Shown: positions 1 through 13,300 of the stretch, piece by piece
Layout: the number at the start of each line of letters is the position of its first letter
Numbering within the stretch: position 1 is the first letter of the stretch
Source: Helochares maculicollis
Taxonomy: Eukaryota > Arthropoda > Insecta > Coleoptera > Hydrophilidae
NCBI GenBank assembly: GCA_033557835.1
Contig: JAWQRO010000047.1
Span: forward strand, 1-64,000
DNA: 64,000 nucleotides
Direction of reading: 5' to 3'
Made by a program: the position numbers and the translations under genes
Notes under the pieces: model-generated
The model's input: only the letters and a program-made list of their open reading frames with translations
Database searches by the model: none
What the model was told of the DNA's origin: nothing

Positions 1-3000
1 CCAGTTTTACCTGTAAATAAATAATGCGTTGTACTAAATCTGCAAAATTGCTACATATTTAATATGTCATAACTCATGAATTAGAAACAATTTACATATT
101 CAATTGTAATATCTGTAATATTTGACCTAAATAAAGAAAACCAACACTAAGCAAAATTTTCCACTAACCAAAGTTAGTGAAACATAAATGAAGCAAGAAA
201 ACAGACCAGAAGATACCATAACACATTGTGTGCAGAATTGTCTGGCTTGAGGGTTTTGCGCGCAAATTTAGTTATTCAGTTAAATCTCAATAAATTGATA
301 ATTATTTAATTTTTTTAACCTAAGCTTTTTGTATTTTATATTGAAATATGTAATACAATCATTGTCCTAAACAAAAAATTTAATTTATAGTGGTTAAATT
401 TATAATAGTACCATAATTATGAAAAATCAAATAGGAATAATAGTTTTAATATTTTAGAAAGATATTATATAGTATCATTGTTACTTTGGAACTGGAATGT
501 CTGTTACGGGTAATCAATTACCCATTCCAAAGCAACATATAAACGTTTTTCATAATTAATTTTTTCGTCTTTGTGGAACTGTATATACCGTATGAATTAA
601 AAGGTACACATTTTATCATATACAAGGCACATTTCCTCCACTTTACAGTTTTGCGCAAGATGCTGTAATATGATAAATACTGGTCGGCACCTTTCATGAA
701 CTTATTTTAATCAATTATAGTTTTTGGTTTTATAATATTTTTACGTGTTATGCGGTTAATATTATTACTCTCCTTTCAAATTTGTTTTTTTAGCCATTCT
801 GGTAAACCTCTATTTTTTTGGATAGCTCCACAAATATGACTTTTTATAAAAAGGCCTCTGCATTATTAACGCTGTTTTAATAGTTCTCCATATACATGAA
901 TGGTGGTATAAATTAGTAAATGGAGAAACTATTGCCTGTGTCGTTTCAATCAATTGCAATCCTTGAGCAGCATAAACTTCAGAAGTGCAAATATAGCCTG
1001 TATTATTTTCTACTAACATTCGTATGAGTAAACCGTACTTTATTATTTTTCCGGCATAATAAACTCTAAAATAAAATCATCCTCTCCACGGTATTATGGC
1101 CTCGTCTAAAGACACTTGTTGCTTTGGTTTGTTAACATGTATAAACGTTGAGAGAAAATAATTCAATACAGGCCTCACTTTAAACAGTCGATCAGAATGA
1201 TCAGTTATGACCTTGTTATTGTTAAAGTGCTAAGCTTGAAGATGTTTTTAGTCACTCCCATATTTTGATTTTAATATTTATTGGATTCGATAACTAAATA
1301 TGAAACAAAATCGTCACCTATAAATAGCTTTACCGCATCGATAATCGATTAAGGAATATCAGCTACATTTACAGTACGACAACCCAAAAAATCTTCCAGG
1401 ACAAGAAGATCGTCACTTTATGACCATTCATCTGCTTCGCCAGCAAAAGTGTGATAATGCATCAACGAATATTTCATTATAATTATCTTCTTTAAATTAG
1501 CCAATTTTCGCAAGGACAAATTAACATTTTAAAAATGTAAATTAATTTTTTTAAACAATAAAAAACCTTCTCATGTACAAGTTTGAACAGTAAAAGTAGA
1601 CTAAGGACATTCGACTTTGTTTTCAGGTTAAATATCAGTATTTTTGTACCCACAAACAATAGTGACCATTGTTTGACAGATGCTAGCACCATTGGCTGTC
1701 TGCTGTGATATTGTAGGTCACTGCTAAGGCATAATGAGGTGGTATGTTCCAATTCATTTTGCATAAAGAATAGCTAAAAATATTGTTACGTGAGCTTCCG
1801 TCAGGAAGCTGGAGAGGCGCAGGCTGCACTGCGGTGTGAGTTGCAGCCAGGGTGGTAATATAAGGGGTTGAACGGGTGATTCTCACCCTCTTATTCGACT
1901 GATGCTACGGTGAGGCGGGTGTTCTTCAACTCATTGTTTATTGGGGTTAATAAACATTAACTTAGTAACTTTACGAGTCTTTATTTTTCAACTTAAAAAT
2001 GTGTTTACCAGTCTACTTGTACTTTTTCTGAAAGCGATACAAAGAAATCGTGCCGTTACACTAACCTGTACTAGTATGTGTCCCGCACTCAAGTGTGGAT
2101 CATCAGAAAACATAATAATAAGTATCTCACAGACAATATATTAACAAGTTTCTTCAAGCCAGCTACAAAGATTTATATATTGACTCATTCAGTCAATTAT
2201 AGATGATATAAGGCTGTAGACCGTACGAATTGAATACATTTGAAGCGATATTTAAGGTACTTTTGTTTTTCTCATGTTGTGTGGCTGCTGGATATTCCTT
2301 TATACAAAATGTTTTATAGCAAAATTTTGACAAAAACAAGGTATGAAATATGGTGTCAAAATTATACCAAAATTTACACTCGATAATCAATGTTTTCTTG
2401 GTAACTTCTAAATTGACAATCCCCCGATATTAGATTGTTGTATTACATATAAAGTAGAATTAATTAGCTTATTAAAACAGTACCTTGAAAGTTTGCAAAG
2501 TCAAGTGGGTCAGATGATATACTTTTTTATTTTGTAATAGTTCGGTCAAATAATAATGAGCACTGTTGATCACAAAATTAAAATAAATCTGATATTTGTG
2601 GTTGCAGAAAATTTTTATTGAAAAACATTAATTAGAAAATTAAGGATGATACCATTTCAGACAACAAAAATTAATATAATTTTGTAACAGGTAAACTATC
2701 CCCGCTACAATTAGACCAAACCTATCTTATCTTGTGTTAATTCTCTAATGCCCAGTACCAGGGACCACAGCCCACATGAGCCCTAAGGGAGCCGCAGCCT
2801 GACTTAAATATAAACAGAAACAATATCATTATAACATAAACACAACTATAGAAGAGAAAAAAATTATTTCAAATTTTTAGTAAAATAAAAAAAAGTCAAA
2901 TATATCAAAAATCTATATCATAAAATATATTTACTAATAAAATGCAAGGACAATTTTTGGTAAAATTTTTAAAATTTGGTATAAAATTAGCAAAAGTGGT

Positions 3001-6000
3001 TGACAAAAATTTTGTAAATATTGATTGGTCAACTGTGAAATATGTTTTGATTTCACGAACTTTATATTGGAGTACTAAGATGCACAGCAATCCCAAAAGT
3101 CAAAAAGAGACGACAAGCAGTAGTTTTTAAGTTTGGATATTTTAATTATGATATGCCAGTGCACCATTAAACAGTTAAGGGAATCAATAAAACTATGTTT
3201 CGTAAATGTCACCCATTCTCTAAAAATTTAGTGGAAGTGTCATTTGACTCGGTGAAACGCTACATGCTGGTACGGGGCCCGCGTTTGCCCATCTAGAGGG
3301 TTTTTTGTCCAAGAGACTCTTGGACAAAAAACCCATTGGTCCGTGTCGCCCTCTATAGATGCTACAAAAAGTAAGCAAACACCCACCCTGTACCCTTTTT
3401 TTCAATCCACCTACTGCTCAAGATAACTCATAGCTTATACTTATACAATACAGTCCACTTTGTAAAAGGGAAAAATGAAGACATACCAAAAATTACATGG
3501 TGTTTAAGTCCATTTCATAAGTTCAACAAAACATGTTTGAGTTGATCTACATATCAATGTTAATACATCGTAAATTTCATTGACAAATGATTGCAAAAAT
3601 TGTTTATGTAACTAACAAACACCCACTTTACTCAAATGTTAGTTAATAATTATCTATTTAAACTATGGAAGTTTAAAATGATTTTGTTTTACGGTGCTAA
3701 AGATTGTCAAAAAAAATGATTGCTTTCATTTTCAATATTCAGTTTGTGCTAAAGTGTGCGCCTGGCTGCAGTGCATTAAAGATTTTTCATTAGTTCCCAT
3801 ACACCATATATTCGTTGAATTTTTTTCTTCTAATAATGAAATGGATTGCGACTCATTAAACCCAGTAATGAAAGTAATTGCCAACACTCATCTACATAGT
3901 TACGTAACAGGAAATTAAGGCAAAATTATTCTTCAGGCTTTCGTACTGTTTCATTTTACAGTAATGTATATACTTCAGTAATGAATAAGAGACCGTTTAG
4001 TCCAAGAGATTATTAGACATCTGTATGTACATAGAAACAAAGTATGGAAGATATACTGGACTTTAAAAAAACTACTCGAACTTAATTAACCATCTAGATA
4101 TTTTTAAGCGGCCATAAAAATAAAATGCTTTCAATAAAATTAGATATCTTTCAAAAACAATTTGTGATTAGTTTTGCTTTGCATGTTTTAAAACGCCATA
4201 ATTATGACCGACAGTTGTCAGAAAATGAGGATGAGTCATAACTAAGTTCTAAAAATGTAGTGAATCGGATTTCAAAGCCCAACACAATTGAAGTTATGTT
4301 AAGTAATAATGAAATATGTCATAATTTAGTAAATTAGTATTGAAGTTTCTCTTGAACAAAATCTACCATATAGTTTATCAATTTGCAATTTTTGTAAAAA
4401 GCATTCAATGTACAAATCTTCACTGAAACAGTTTATGGACAATCTTTATTTTAACATTAATTTCTCAATAAGTTTAGTCAGATAAAAGTAGTTCACATTT
4501 GATGAATGAAACCTTTATATAAAAAAACTTTAGTTTTACAAATTATCATACAAAATTTGATTTGCTCCAAAACCTAATCTACTCTGAACAGATATAATAA
4601 AATGTTTAATATTCAATTTTATAAAAATGTGACAACCAAATCAGGCACAGACGGTACACAAACAAATTTAAAAATTATTTCAAGTGCTATACTTTATATA
4701 ATCACTCGGATAAATAAAACTGTTTAATCAATAAAATCATGTCCGCAGCTTGCTTAACAATGAAATCAGTTTTATTTCAAATAATATGCAAGTTGCAATT
4801 ATTTTCTTGCATATTTGTCCCTCCAATCAACCACTTCAAAAGATTGATCAGATCTACTAATATGCCAAATAAGACTAAAATTACAGTTATGAATTAAAGA
4901 TTGATAAAATGTAATTAATGCGCAAAGATAAATGTTAACAGTAACAACTCACCTGTGCCATTTTTCGCTCTTGCTAAAATGTCTTTACCAGATAGAGCGA
5001 TAGGAATCGATGCTTCTTGAATTGGAGACGGCTTTTCCCAGCCCTTCTCAAAAATACCCATGAGTAGTTCTCGTTTGAGGCAGAATTCTTCAAATTCATT
5101 GCCCCTTGTATCAGTGACATCCTGAAAAGCAAACAATACGATTCTTTATGTGCAATCACAATCACATGGTTGATAACAATATTCTTGATAAATACCCATT
5201 TGGTTACAGTTCCTTCACAGAAGTTATTTTTTATAATGTAAAAATAGTGTAATTTTATTACACAGCCGTTAGCCTAGTGTAAACCTTTACTCCTGAGAAA
5301 TGGTTACAATATCAATACTCATTGTATAAACCTCTAAATCAATTAAAATACATTTCTTTGTATTAATTGGTATTTCTATTACTTGCTAATATAAATGTTT
5401 TTAACAATCCTCTTGCAATTTCAATCTAAGCTACACTTCTGATTAGAAATGAAGATAATAGAACTTATTAACCAATTAAGTATAATTGATCAGAATAGGA
5501 TTTATCATTAATTAGTCTAATGAAGGGGAATCCACATATCATCACAGTGAAGTGTACTGCTAATAAAAAAAATAAAATTAAAAAGGTATACTTACAGAAG
5601 TTTTGATCCTCTTGTCTTTGGGCGGGATCTTAAGCTTAGCTTTCCATCCAATGTCATCCATTTTGTCTATATCACTGTAAACGAAATATGCGTGTCAACA
5701 GTAAACACATTAATATCCATTACATAAATAGGCGTGAAAATGCAGCAAAAGTGCGCACTAAGATACAATTTTATATCACAAGTATACCACTCTATTTGAT
5801 AAGATAAAAATTGTTTGTATTTTTCATTCTAATGTTGATAATAAATATCTGCTTGTTCACTCAGATCTTACAGTATGTGACTTTTGATATTTTTGTATAC
5901 TGCCTATAGAATTATAAACTTTTATATCAGTGTGCGTCTTGTATTTTAATATGTAATATTTAGTAAACTGTCAATACTTGGTTACTGGTCCCACAAAATT

Positions 6001-9000
6001 TAAATAGCATCTGATTTCAATTTATAAAAGTGAAATAAAATAGAAAATGTAACCACAAATATATGTTTCTAAACTCAGCCCCATTTAATTATTTTGACAC
6101 CAACATTTTTTGTTTGAATTAGTTCGGTGAAATCAGCGGAAAGAAGGTCCACGTAAGGCTATTAGCAACTAGAGATTTTTAACTTTGGAATTGTATCTAA
6201 GGTACACTTATACCTTGCTATGGGAGTAAACTTGAATCATTTCTTACTAAATAGTGCCTAAGGTGTATTCTGCACAGTAGGTTCATATAATTGGCAACCA
6301 CTCTTGAGATTTATAAGATTATATTTCAAATGCAAATTGTTTAGGTTACATCAGAGCCTACTAGTACTTAGTTTCTCTCCCACTGTAATCATGTGTTAAA
6401 TACAATGAAACTATTACATCATTATTGAATTACAATAACAAGTTTTGTATAACAAACTTTTTGATTTTCCCATTTCATTTTTAATAATTTTAAAGCAAAA
6501 TGACTTCTAACCAGATTTTTGATTTGACGAAGGAAGCAGACAGTTAAACTTAACACGATACTTTTCAGTTTGAACTCTCAAGAAATGAGTATTTGTTCAG
6601 GTTAAATGCAATTCAGGATACTAAGAATGCTGATGAACCACAAGATACTTTATGATTGCTAGAGCTTTGAGGAAACAAACATACTTGTAAAGCTTTCATT
6701 TGAAAAAATGATTGAACTGGCTCACTGTGATAGATTGTTTTCGACCTAAAGCCTAATTTATACCTTTAATAGTGTATATTTACATAAAGAATAATTCTTC
6801 TAAACCATCATACTACTGTAAAAAAGTAAGGTGAAATCGTCATTTAAAACTCCCGGGCATTAGGAAGGCAGGTAAATTTTATTCCTATATTGCTAGGGCT
6901 CTCTATAATATTTGGGAAGCGTCTGTTTGTAAAAAGCTTTAATTATCTTCGAGTTACACGTGCTTTTGTAAACAACCAAAAGTTAATTTTTCGATATTTA
7001 CAATGGGTGATTTTCCTGAGCAAAGAACTTGCATTAAATTTTGTTTGCGAAACAAATATTCTTGTGGGGATACATTGAAAATGTTGCGGAAGGCCTTTGG
7101 TGATCAAACTATGGCACAAAAAACTTTTATAAGTGGTACAACAAGTTCAAAGTGGGCCGAGAACCGAGCTCTGGACAACCATCAACATCTACCGACGAGT
7201 GCCACGTCCAAAAAATTCAAAGATTTGGTGCTTGAAAATCGTCAATTGACAATTAGAAACCTCGCTGATAGTGTTGGAATATTATTTGGCTCAACCCAAA
7301 ATATGAAGGATTTTTTGTGTCTCAAACGCATCAAGTCTCGATTGGTGCCAAAATCGCTCAATTTTTTAGAAAAAAATGTTGTGTTGATGTGTGTGAAACT
7401 TTGCTGTCTGACTATTGAGACCACTTGAAATGCATCATTACTGGAGACGAGACTTGGATTTACAGATACGAACCTGAAACCACCGACCAGCCCAGTGAAT
7501 ATCTTGCTAAAGGTGAAGCAAGACTGAAAAAACCACGGCAAAGTCGATCGAAAATCAAGGTCATGTGACAGTTTTCTTTGATTATCGTTGTGTGGTGCAC
7601 TATGAATTCCTTCCGTCGGACCAAACTGTCCACAAAGAATATTATTTGAGCATTATGCATCATTGGCATGAAGCTATTCATCTGAAACGGCCGGAATTAT
7701 GGGTGAACAACTCTTGGTTCCTTCATCACGATAATGCACCATGTCATACTGCTTTGCGACTTTTTTGCCAAAAACTCGACTCATATCATTCTGCACCCAC
7801 CTCATTTGGCTCCGTGCGACTTCTGGCTATTCAGCAAACTCAAAAGACCAATGCGGGAATACCATTTTGATACGATTGAGGAGATAAAAACCGAATTGAA
7901 GGTTTTGTATGCTATACCAGAAACAGACTATTCCGACTGTTTTGAGCACTGAAAAAAGCGTTGGCAAAAGTGCGTTTTATCAGAAGGGGTCTACTTTGAA
8001 GGAGATGAAATTGATTTGGACAAATAAAGAATTTACATTTTATCAACAAATTCATCTTACTTTTTGATCACAATCATATATAATTGAAAATGGGATTTCA
8101 AATGTGCGTGATACAAATAAAAATTTGGTAATGTAGCAATTGTAACAAATCTACTTTTATAAAAGTTTTCTTTTCACTTTGATCGCTAGAAGAGATACAT
8201 AAAGCACATGATCAAACAAAATGATTTTTATATATATCTTTCTTGGCACAATTGAATTAAAGTACTTATTTTAACTATTAAAACTTGAGACCTTTTAATT
8301 TAGCTCTAATTAACATAAAGCATATTACCCTGCTACAAAAACTACTAGTAATACAACTTTTTTAGATTTGTTCCATTGTAGAGATGTTTATGGAAAAGTC
8401 ACTGTTCAGTTTTCAACGACATTCTATGTAAGGTTAGAAAGGGGGCTTCAAATTTGTGAAATCGATACAAAAATGTAATAAATACTGTGGTAAAGCCAAT
8501 TTTGTAGATTATTCACTATCAATGTATTTATTGTTGTATGGACCCTTAAGGAAACAATACAATATACTCATTATATCTAACAGACCTGAATCAGCAACAT
8601 GAAGATATGACACAAAGTCCACAGTTAAATGCCTCATTTATAACACATTTGACAAGTCAAAAGAAAATATGTCCTACCTGTGGGTGAACCAGTCTTTTTA
8701 TTTCTATAATGTCATCTTGTATATTTAAGTTAGTGAACTTTATGTTCTATTTATTAATTTAAAATACATTCTTATGAAAAAGTAGAAGTTAATAGTGTCA
8801 GATCTTTTGAATTTTGAATATACTCAGAATACTACTAGTACCATCAATAAATGACAGCATATATTGTTTGAAATTGTGTAATTGGGAGAAATTCACTTTC
8901 CAGTTTTTTAATCATTGAATTTTGCACCAACACAAATATAGTTTTTAATCTTTCAAATATATTAACTAACGGCAAAAGTATTTAGAAGCAATTTGAAAAA

Positions 9001-9346
9001 TTATACTTGTAGACGTATTATTAAAAAATTAAAATTTAAGCAATGAGCAGTAAGAATTGCCCAGACAAATTGTAGTCTTAACCAAGCCTGCGTGTTGATT
9101 CATGTATATATTAATTTTAATATAAATTGAATGAAAAGGATTGTTAAAAAAATAATAAAAGAATATTTCCAATTCTATGATATAACTCGCTATAAAAAGT
9201 ACAAAATTATAAACCAGTGGTATACTTAATTTTCACAAGAGGCGAACAAATGTAAAAACTTGTACTTGAACTGTAAATACTTACACTTTTGTCTGGAGAG
9301 ATATTACGTGATTATTTGTCGAATGTGAGAGTGTATCAGTCATCAT
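1..9346 (-). CDS. me31B: ATP-dependent RNA helicase me31B/DDX6, 5' part (runs off left edge)
   Basis: DEAD-box RNA helicase of the DDX6/Dhh1 family, which represses translation and promotes decapping in cytoplasmic P-bodies (family knowledge). Coding exons on the minus strand are 9346-9285 (starts [12 protein letters not shown]), 5674-5596 (ends KDKRIKTS), 5121-4953 (starts [13 protein letters not shown]) and 10-1. All join in frame: phase 2, then 0, then 1. Exon 3 carries the Q-motif region ([14 protein letters not shown]) and the start of the ATP-binding loop (ARAKNGTG). Exon 4 supplies the next residues, KTG, so the Walker A motif is split by intron 3 (4952-11). The DEAD and C-terminal helicase motifs lie outside the window. 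The start was chosen because the family begins MM and the ATG follows a 3' splice site at 9366/9365. Identity is very likely from the near-invariant exon 3 sequence. Confidence 0.95.
480..1720 (-). mobile_element. Degenerate piggyBac-type transposon, copy 1
   Basis: Read on the minus strand, this stretch is a broken transposase of the piggyBac (DDE_Tnp_1_7) type. A 69-codon open piece at 1019-810 reads [15 protein letters not shown], typical of the middle of these proteins. Bases 700-540 read [20 protein letters not shown] sequence, close to a segment of the copy at 54-55.7 kb. The upstream ends of the two copies also match (bases 1680-1620 against 54005-54075). Stops and frameshifts are frequent, so it cannot encode transposase. 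It lies in me31B intron 3. Exact ends and the TTAA target site are not resolved. Confidence 0.7.
1784..2060 (+). mobile_element. Possible solo LTR
   Basis: This 277-base stretch starts TGTTACG and ends CGTTACA, the TG...CA form of an LTR with short inverted ends. Inside are a GC-richer block, a TATAAGGGG promoter-like box near 1860, and a later AATAAA-type signal near 1950. That order is typical of Ty3/Gypsy-like LTRs. No matching target duplication flanks it (AATAT against CTAAC), and no internal retrotransposon genes are nearby. It could instead be another repeat. Confidence 0.35.
3298..3334. repeat. Perfect 17-bp inverted repeat (hairpin)
   Basis: Arms 3298-3314 and 3318-3334 are exact reverse complements around a 3-base loop (GAC). 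The flanks add weaker symmetry (ATCTAGAGGG against CCCTCTATAGAT). It lies in me31B intron 3, in a locally GC-richer 150-base patch ending in a T-run. It may be the core of a small foldback element. Confidence 0.7.
6811..8080 (+). mobile_element. Mariner transposon, decayed, in me31B intron 2
   Basis: Transposase pieces occur in three frames. The N-terminal helix-turn-helix part starts at 7003 ([17 protein letters not shown]). The central part has a GDETW block at about 7445. The C-terminal part has HHDNAPCHT at 7725-7755 and LAPCDFWLF at about 7810. These are the three acidic positions of a DD34D mariner. The wording is close to insect mariners often annotated as FLJ37770/GVQW3-like. The ends share AAAAAGTAAGRTGAA in inverted orientation (6821 onward and about 8067 downward). 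Frameshifts at several points make it inactive. It is inserted opposite to me31B transcription. Confidence 0.85.
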
Positions 9347-10330
9347 TGCAGACAAGTTGACGTTCTGTTAAAAATTGGGTTTATAAAACCCGCTTCTTAT
9401 GAGACTCCTCTACAATATGTAGGATATAAAATGATCCTTCAACAGGAACAATACTAAAAACACAGTTTATATTCTGCAACAAAAACCACCAATTAGGATT
9501 CCAAATGTATGCAATCTTATTCAATTTTCACATGTTTCAACAGTTTTCTGAAATAGTTTTTTATCTACTTGAATTGGTCAAAAACCACCAACATAGAATG
9601 GATTATAAATAGAATGAATTTCTTTCAATTTTTTACACATAAAAAACGTAATAGAAAGCAGAATTTTTAACGAGAATGTAATTTAAGAAAAGTGGAACAA
9701 TTAAAACATGATGCTTAGTTATGAAATTCAAATTATTTTTCAACGTCAGTAGTCTTCATTATTTTGGCTTAATTTACGAAACAATTTTTCGTTTACATTT
9801 AAAGTAGGTGAATTAAAATCAATGTAATAATCAGCTCAGTAATTTCAACTTTCTATAAATAATAAACTTGTCTTTAGAAATAAACTTGAAACACTTTCTA
9901 TAGATTTTCATTTTGCCCCGAGTTGTTATCAAGTTGGCGGATTTTTTGTTGTCCGACTGTACTTCCACCGAGTAGAATCGTATCGAGATAACGATTCAAA
10001 AAGCTAAACAAACAGAGAATGTAACACCCGAATACACGACGAAATTTATATTTAGTCGTCCAAAAATAACGCAAAAGTGAAATATCTACCGCTAACACAA
10101 ATACGAGGTCAAAGAGAAAAAAATAATGCCAAAGTACAGTTAAGCATAAAATATCGCGATTAGGATGAAAGGCTACCGAAAAATATTAGTTGTAAACTTA
10201 CAATTGCGTTTTCAGGGGTTCCTTTATGCGTTTTGATGAAACTCAATCGTTGTTTTCAGCCGATGGAGTCGGATTGAAAAGATAGAGAGCGTTTTGATAA
10301 AATATAAAATGGCCTCGGATGTTGCGAACA
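9347..10330 (-). promoter_or_regulatory. me31B: me31B 5' UTR, UTR intron and promoter region
   Basis: The start-codon exon has an 18-base leader, 9364-9347, preceded by a pyrimidine-rich acceptor ending in AG at 9366-9365. A consensus donor (exon end at 10202, then GTAAGT) lies 0.84 kb upstream, so a noncoding first exon from about 10330 to 10202 is likely. No clear TATA box was seen and the transcription start is inferred only. Confidence 0.5.
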
Positions 10331-13300
10331 ATGTCAAAGAGAGAGCCTAATACCGACTCCTCACCCCTCCAACGAGTAAATAAAACACAAATGATTTACC
10401 TTTTTGCTTTTAAGTCTTGATCTATAAATATAAGTCCTTTGAGTATATAAAATTATCTACCATTTCTTATTGCGAGTTTCGCGAACACACGCTATAATAC
10501 AGTTTTATTTTTTATTTCGCACAACGCTTTTACGTCGATGCCAGACACGAATGAAATGATTTTTCCTGGATAACTGTAATTTCATTTTGCACTGTTGCGG
10601 GCTCTGGCGGAAATTCTTATAATCTAGAAGTCGATAACACAGATTGCGGCGCGAAGTTTGAATGCAAGGTAATACCTGTATAATTGGGCAATTCTCGTAG
10701 ATTCATGACGTCAATACTGAATGACGCTCCATCTCTGAATCTAAACAACTTCTATTCAATGTGTAATTCCCCATAATAAGAGATTTTGTAACGATTGATT
10801 TATCATATAAATTTAGATTTATTGTATAAAAAGTTTGTAAAGTATTAAAATAGAAACTAAAATTCTTCATATATTACTATATAAACTATAGAGATTTAAA
10901 TTTTAAGAGAAATTTATTTCTAAATATTTAAGTTTATGAATTTACCATATCCAGAGTCCAAGGTCTACTTGCAAGATATCACATCTTTGTACTGAATTCA
11001 TTTTTTCTTTTATTTGTAGCACATTGACATAATAATCTTTATATCTATTATAAACATGCCCATATGCAATTCATAGACTATAATATATATTGCGTATACA
11101 TACAACGCTAGACGTTCATTGTACTAGATGAAATTCAATTCCAAGAAAATTATTGACTATTTTATAATTATCATTAACATCAGGTATAGGTCTTAAATAA
11201 AACTAATTTATAATTTGACATAAATATAAAGTTTATTTATATTTTGCAACTTAAATATACAAATGCAAAAAAGTAATTATTAGAGAAAGATTTTCAATAT
11301 ATTCTAGATCACATTAGTGAAGTTAGTAGTATTAATTACTCTAAAGACAGTGACGATAATATTGAAGATCCAAATTTATTTCTAGACAAATCATTCAAAT
11401 ATGGTATTTTTCATGAAAACGAAACTGATCGAAGTAAATCACCAATTGATGTTAATAAGTGGCAGAATAATCTTGCTATTCCATGGTCTTGCAGTATTTA
11501 AAAGCTACTTTTACCTTTTGCAGAAAAGTATGGTTTACACAGAGAGTCAATTATGATATTTTGCAACAGTAAACTACTGCAACAGCCACATACATATGTA
11601 AAAGAATGTAACCCTGGTAGAAATGGTAAAGTTTCTAGGAATAGTAATATACTATTATATTATTATTATTATTATAAATTGCCCAGGTATTGAGTACTAC
11701 TCGAAAATAAATCCATTATATCATCACCATTTTAGTCATTAAACAAATATTTCTTTGAATTAATTTGCATTAATTCATCAATTTTGGCATTTTGTAGATA
11801 ATAGTTTATACAACAATGAGTCCATATAGCACATTTACGAAATACAATTGGTAATTGGTAAAGTATGTCTAATGTGAGAAATATTTCTAAACCAAAAGAA
11901 TCTTTGGTGAAACAATGATACCTTTTGAGAGCAACTAAAAGTTAACCATTTCAACATTTCAAATAGATATGGAGTAAATATTTATAAAGTTAGTTCTGTA
12001 AGCATTCAATTTATTGTGAACAAGACCCAAAACAGTCTGATGTGGCCTAGTCTAGTCTTGGTAACTTTCTCAGAAAATTTATTAAACGAGAATGTAATGT
12101 ATCCCATTCTTATTCATCACCCCTCCATATGTTTCTATTATTTTGTCATCACCTTCCAAGTTTTACATTCCCATATACTATACAATGTATAGTAAAGAGA
12201 TTTTGGTGGATCTCCATGTTTTGAGTGCCCCTGAATCCATTTGACCATTTTTGGTATGTTGTCTGTGTATATGTAAACACGATAGCAGTCAGACCGTATG
12301 AGCTGGAGCAATGAAATTTGGTATATGGTCATTATCACAAAAACTTTCTCTGTATCAACTTTTGAGGCATGTAGAACCACCGAACCACAGTTTTGAAATT
12401 TTTTCAAGTAAAGTAGTCTTTAAAATTGGAAGTACTAGTTTTATAACTTTAAAAATTCCAATTTTAGTAGGCTTTGGAATAAATTTTTTTACAAAAACAT
12501 TTAAAATATAATAATGCAAATAGTTCCGTGTAAATTTGAAAACCGAAAGTGTTACTTTACCGTCATAAATTTCAATTTTTAGTTATGAATTTATATTCTA
12601 AAATTGGACCCTTCTTTTAGTTATGAATCCAAATTCAAGCTTTCGCAAAGAGTATTTACAAGCATTCCATATTGCTTGTTAAGAGTATATATATTTTTAA
12701 ATACAAAGTATTGTACATGACATAAAGAAATATTAAAAATATTCCGATGATGTATATGTACTGAGAAAGAATTGAATATTCCTTATGAATATATGAATGT
12801 GTTGAATATAGACATTTACGTTACTGTTAATTATGAATATTAAAACTTTTACTTTTTGTTTTGAAACTCATGTAAGTGTTTGTAGATTTATTATTATTAT
12901 TATTAATTGTAGGTACTTTTATGTTGTACATATATTTATACGAGAATGTTGAGCGGAGACACTCCAGCTTTTTTTAATTTAAATCAGTAAACAAACAATT
13001 CTCTAGATCTGCCTAAATTTATTAATAAGTTTCTAATTGTTGGGAAAATGCATCTTTAATGTCAGCATTTGCAACATATCTCTTACAATTGTTATACATG
13101 CTTCTATACCGAGTTTTATAATTTTGTGGTTTACTGCCTTACACATGTAATGTACTTTCTCCAGCTTAGCACCATAAAAGTAAAGTTTTCAAAAATGCCA
13201 GAGCATAAACATGGTTTACAAAGTTATACATCATGTATAGTGAACTTTAATCGACTATATTACTAACAAACACTTGTTGATGTTTGAATGTAGCAAATTC

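Noticed and set aside
7242..7681. Minus-strand ORFs across the mariner at 7-8 kb
   Set aside because: They are antisense shadows of the transposase.
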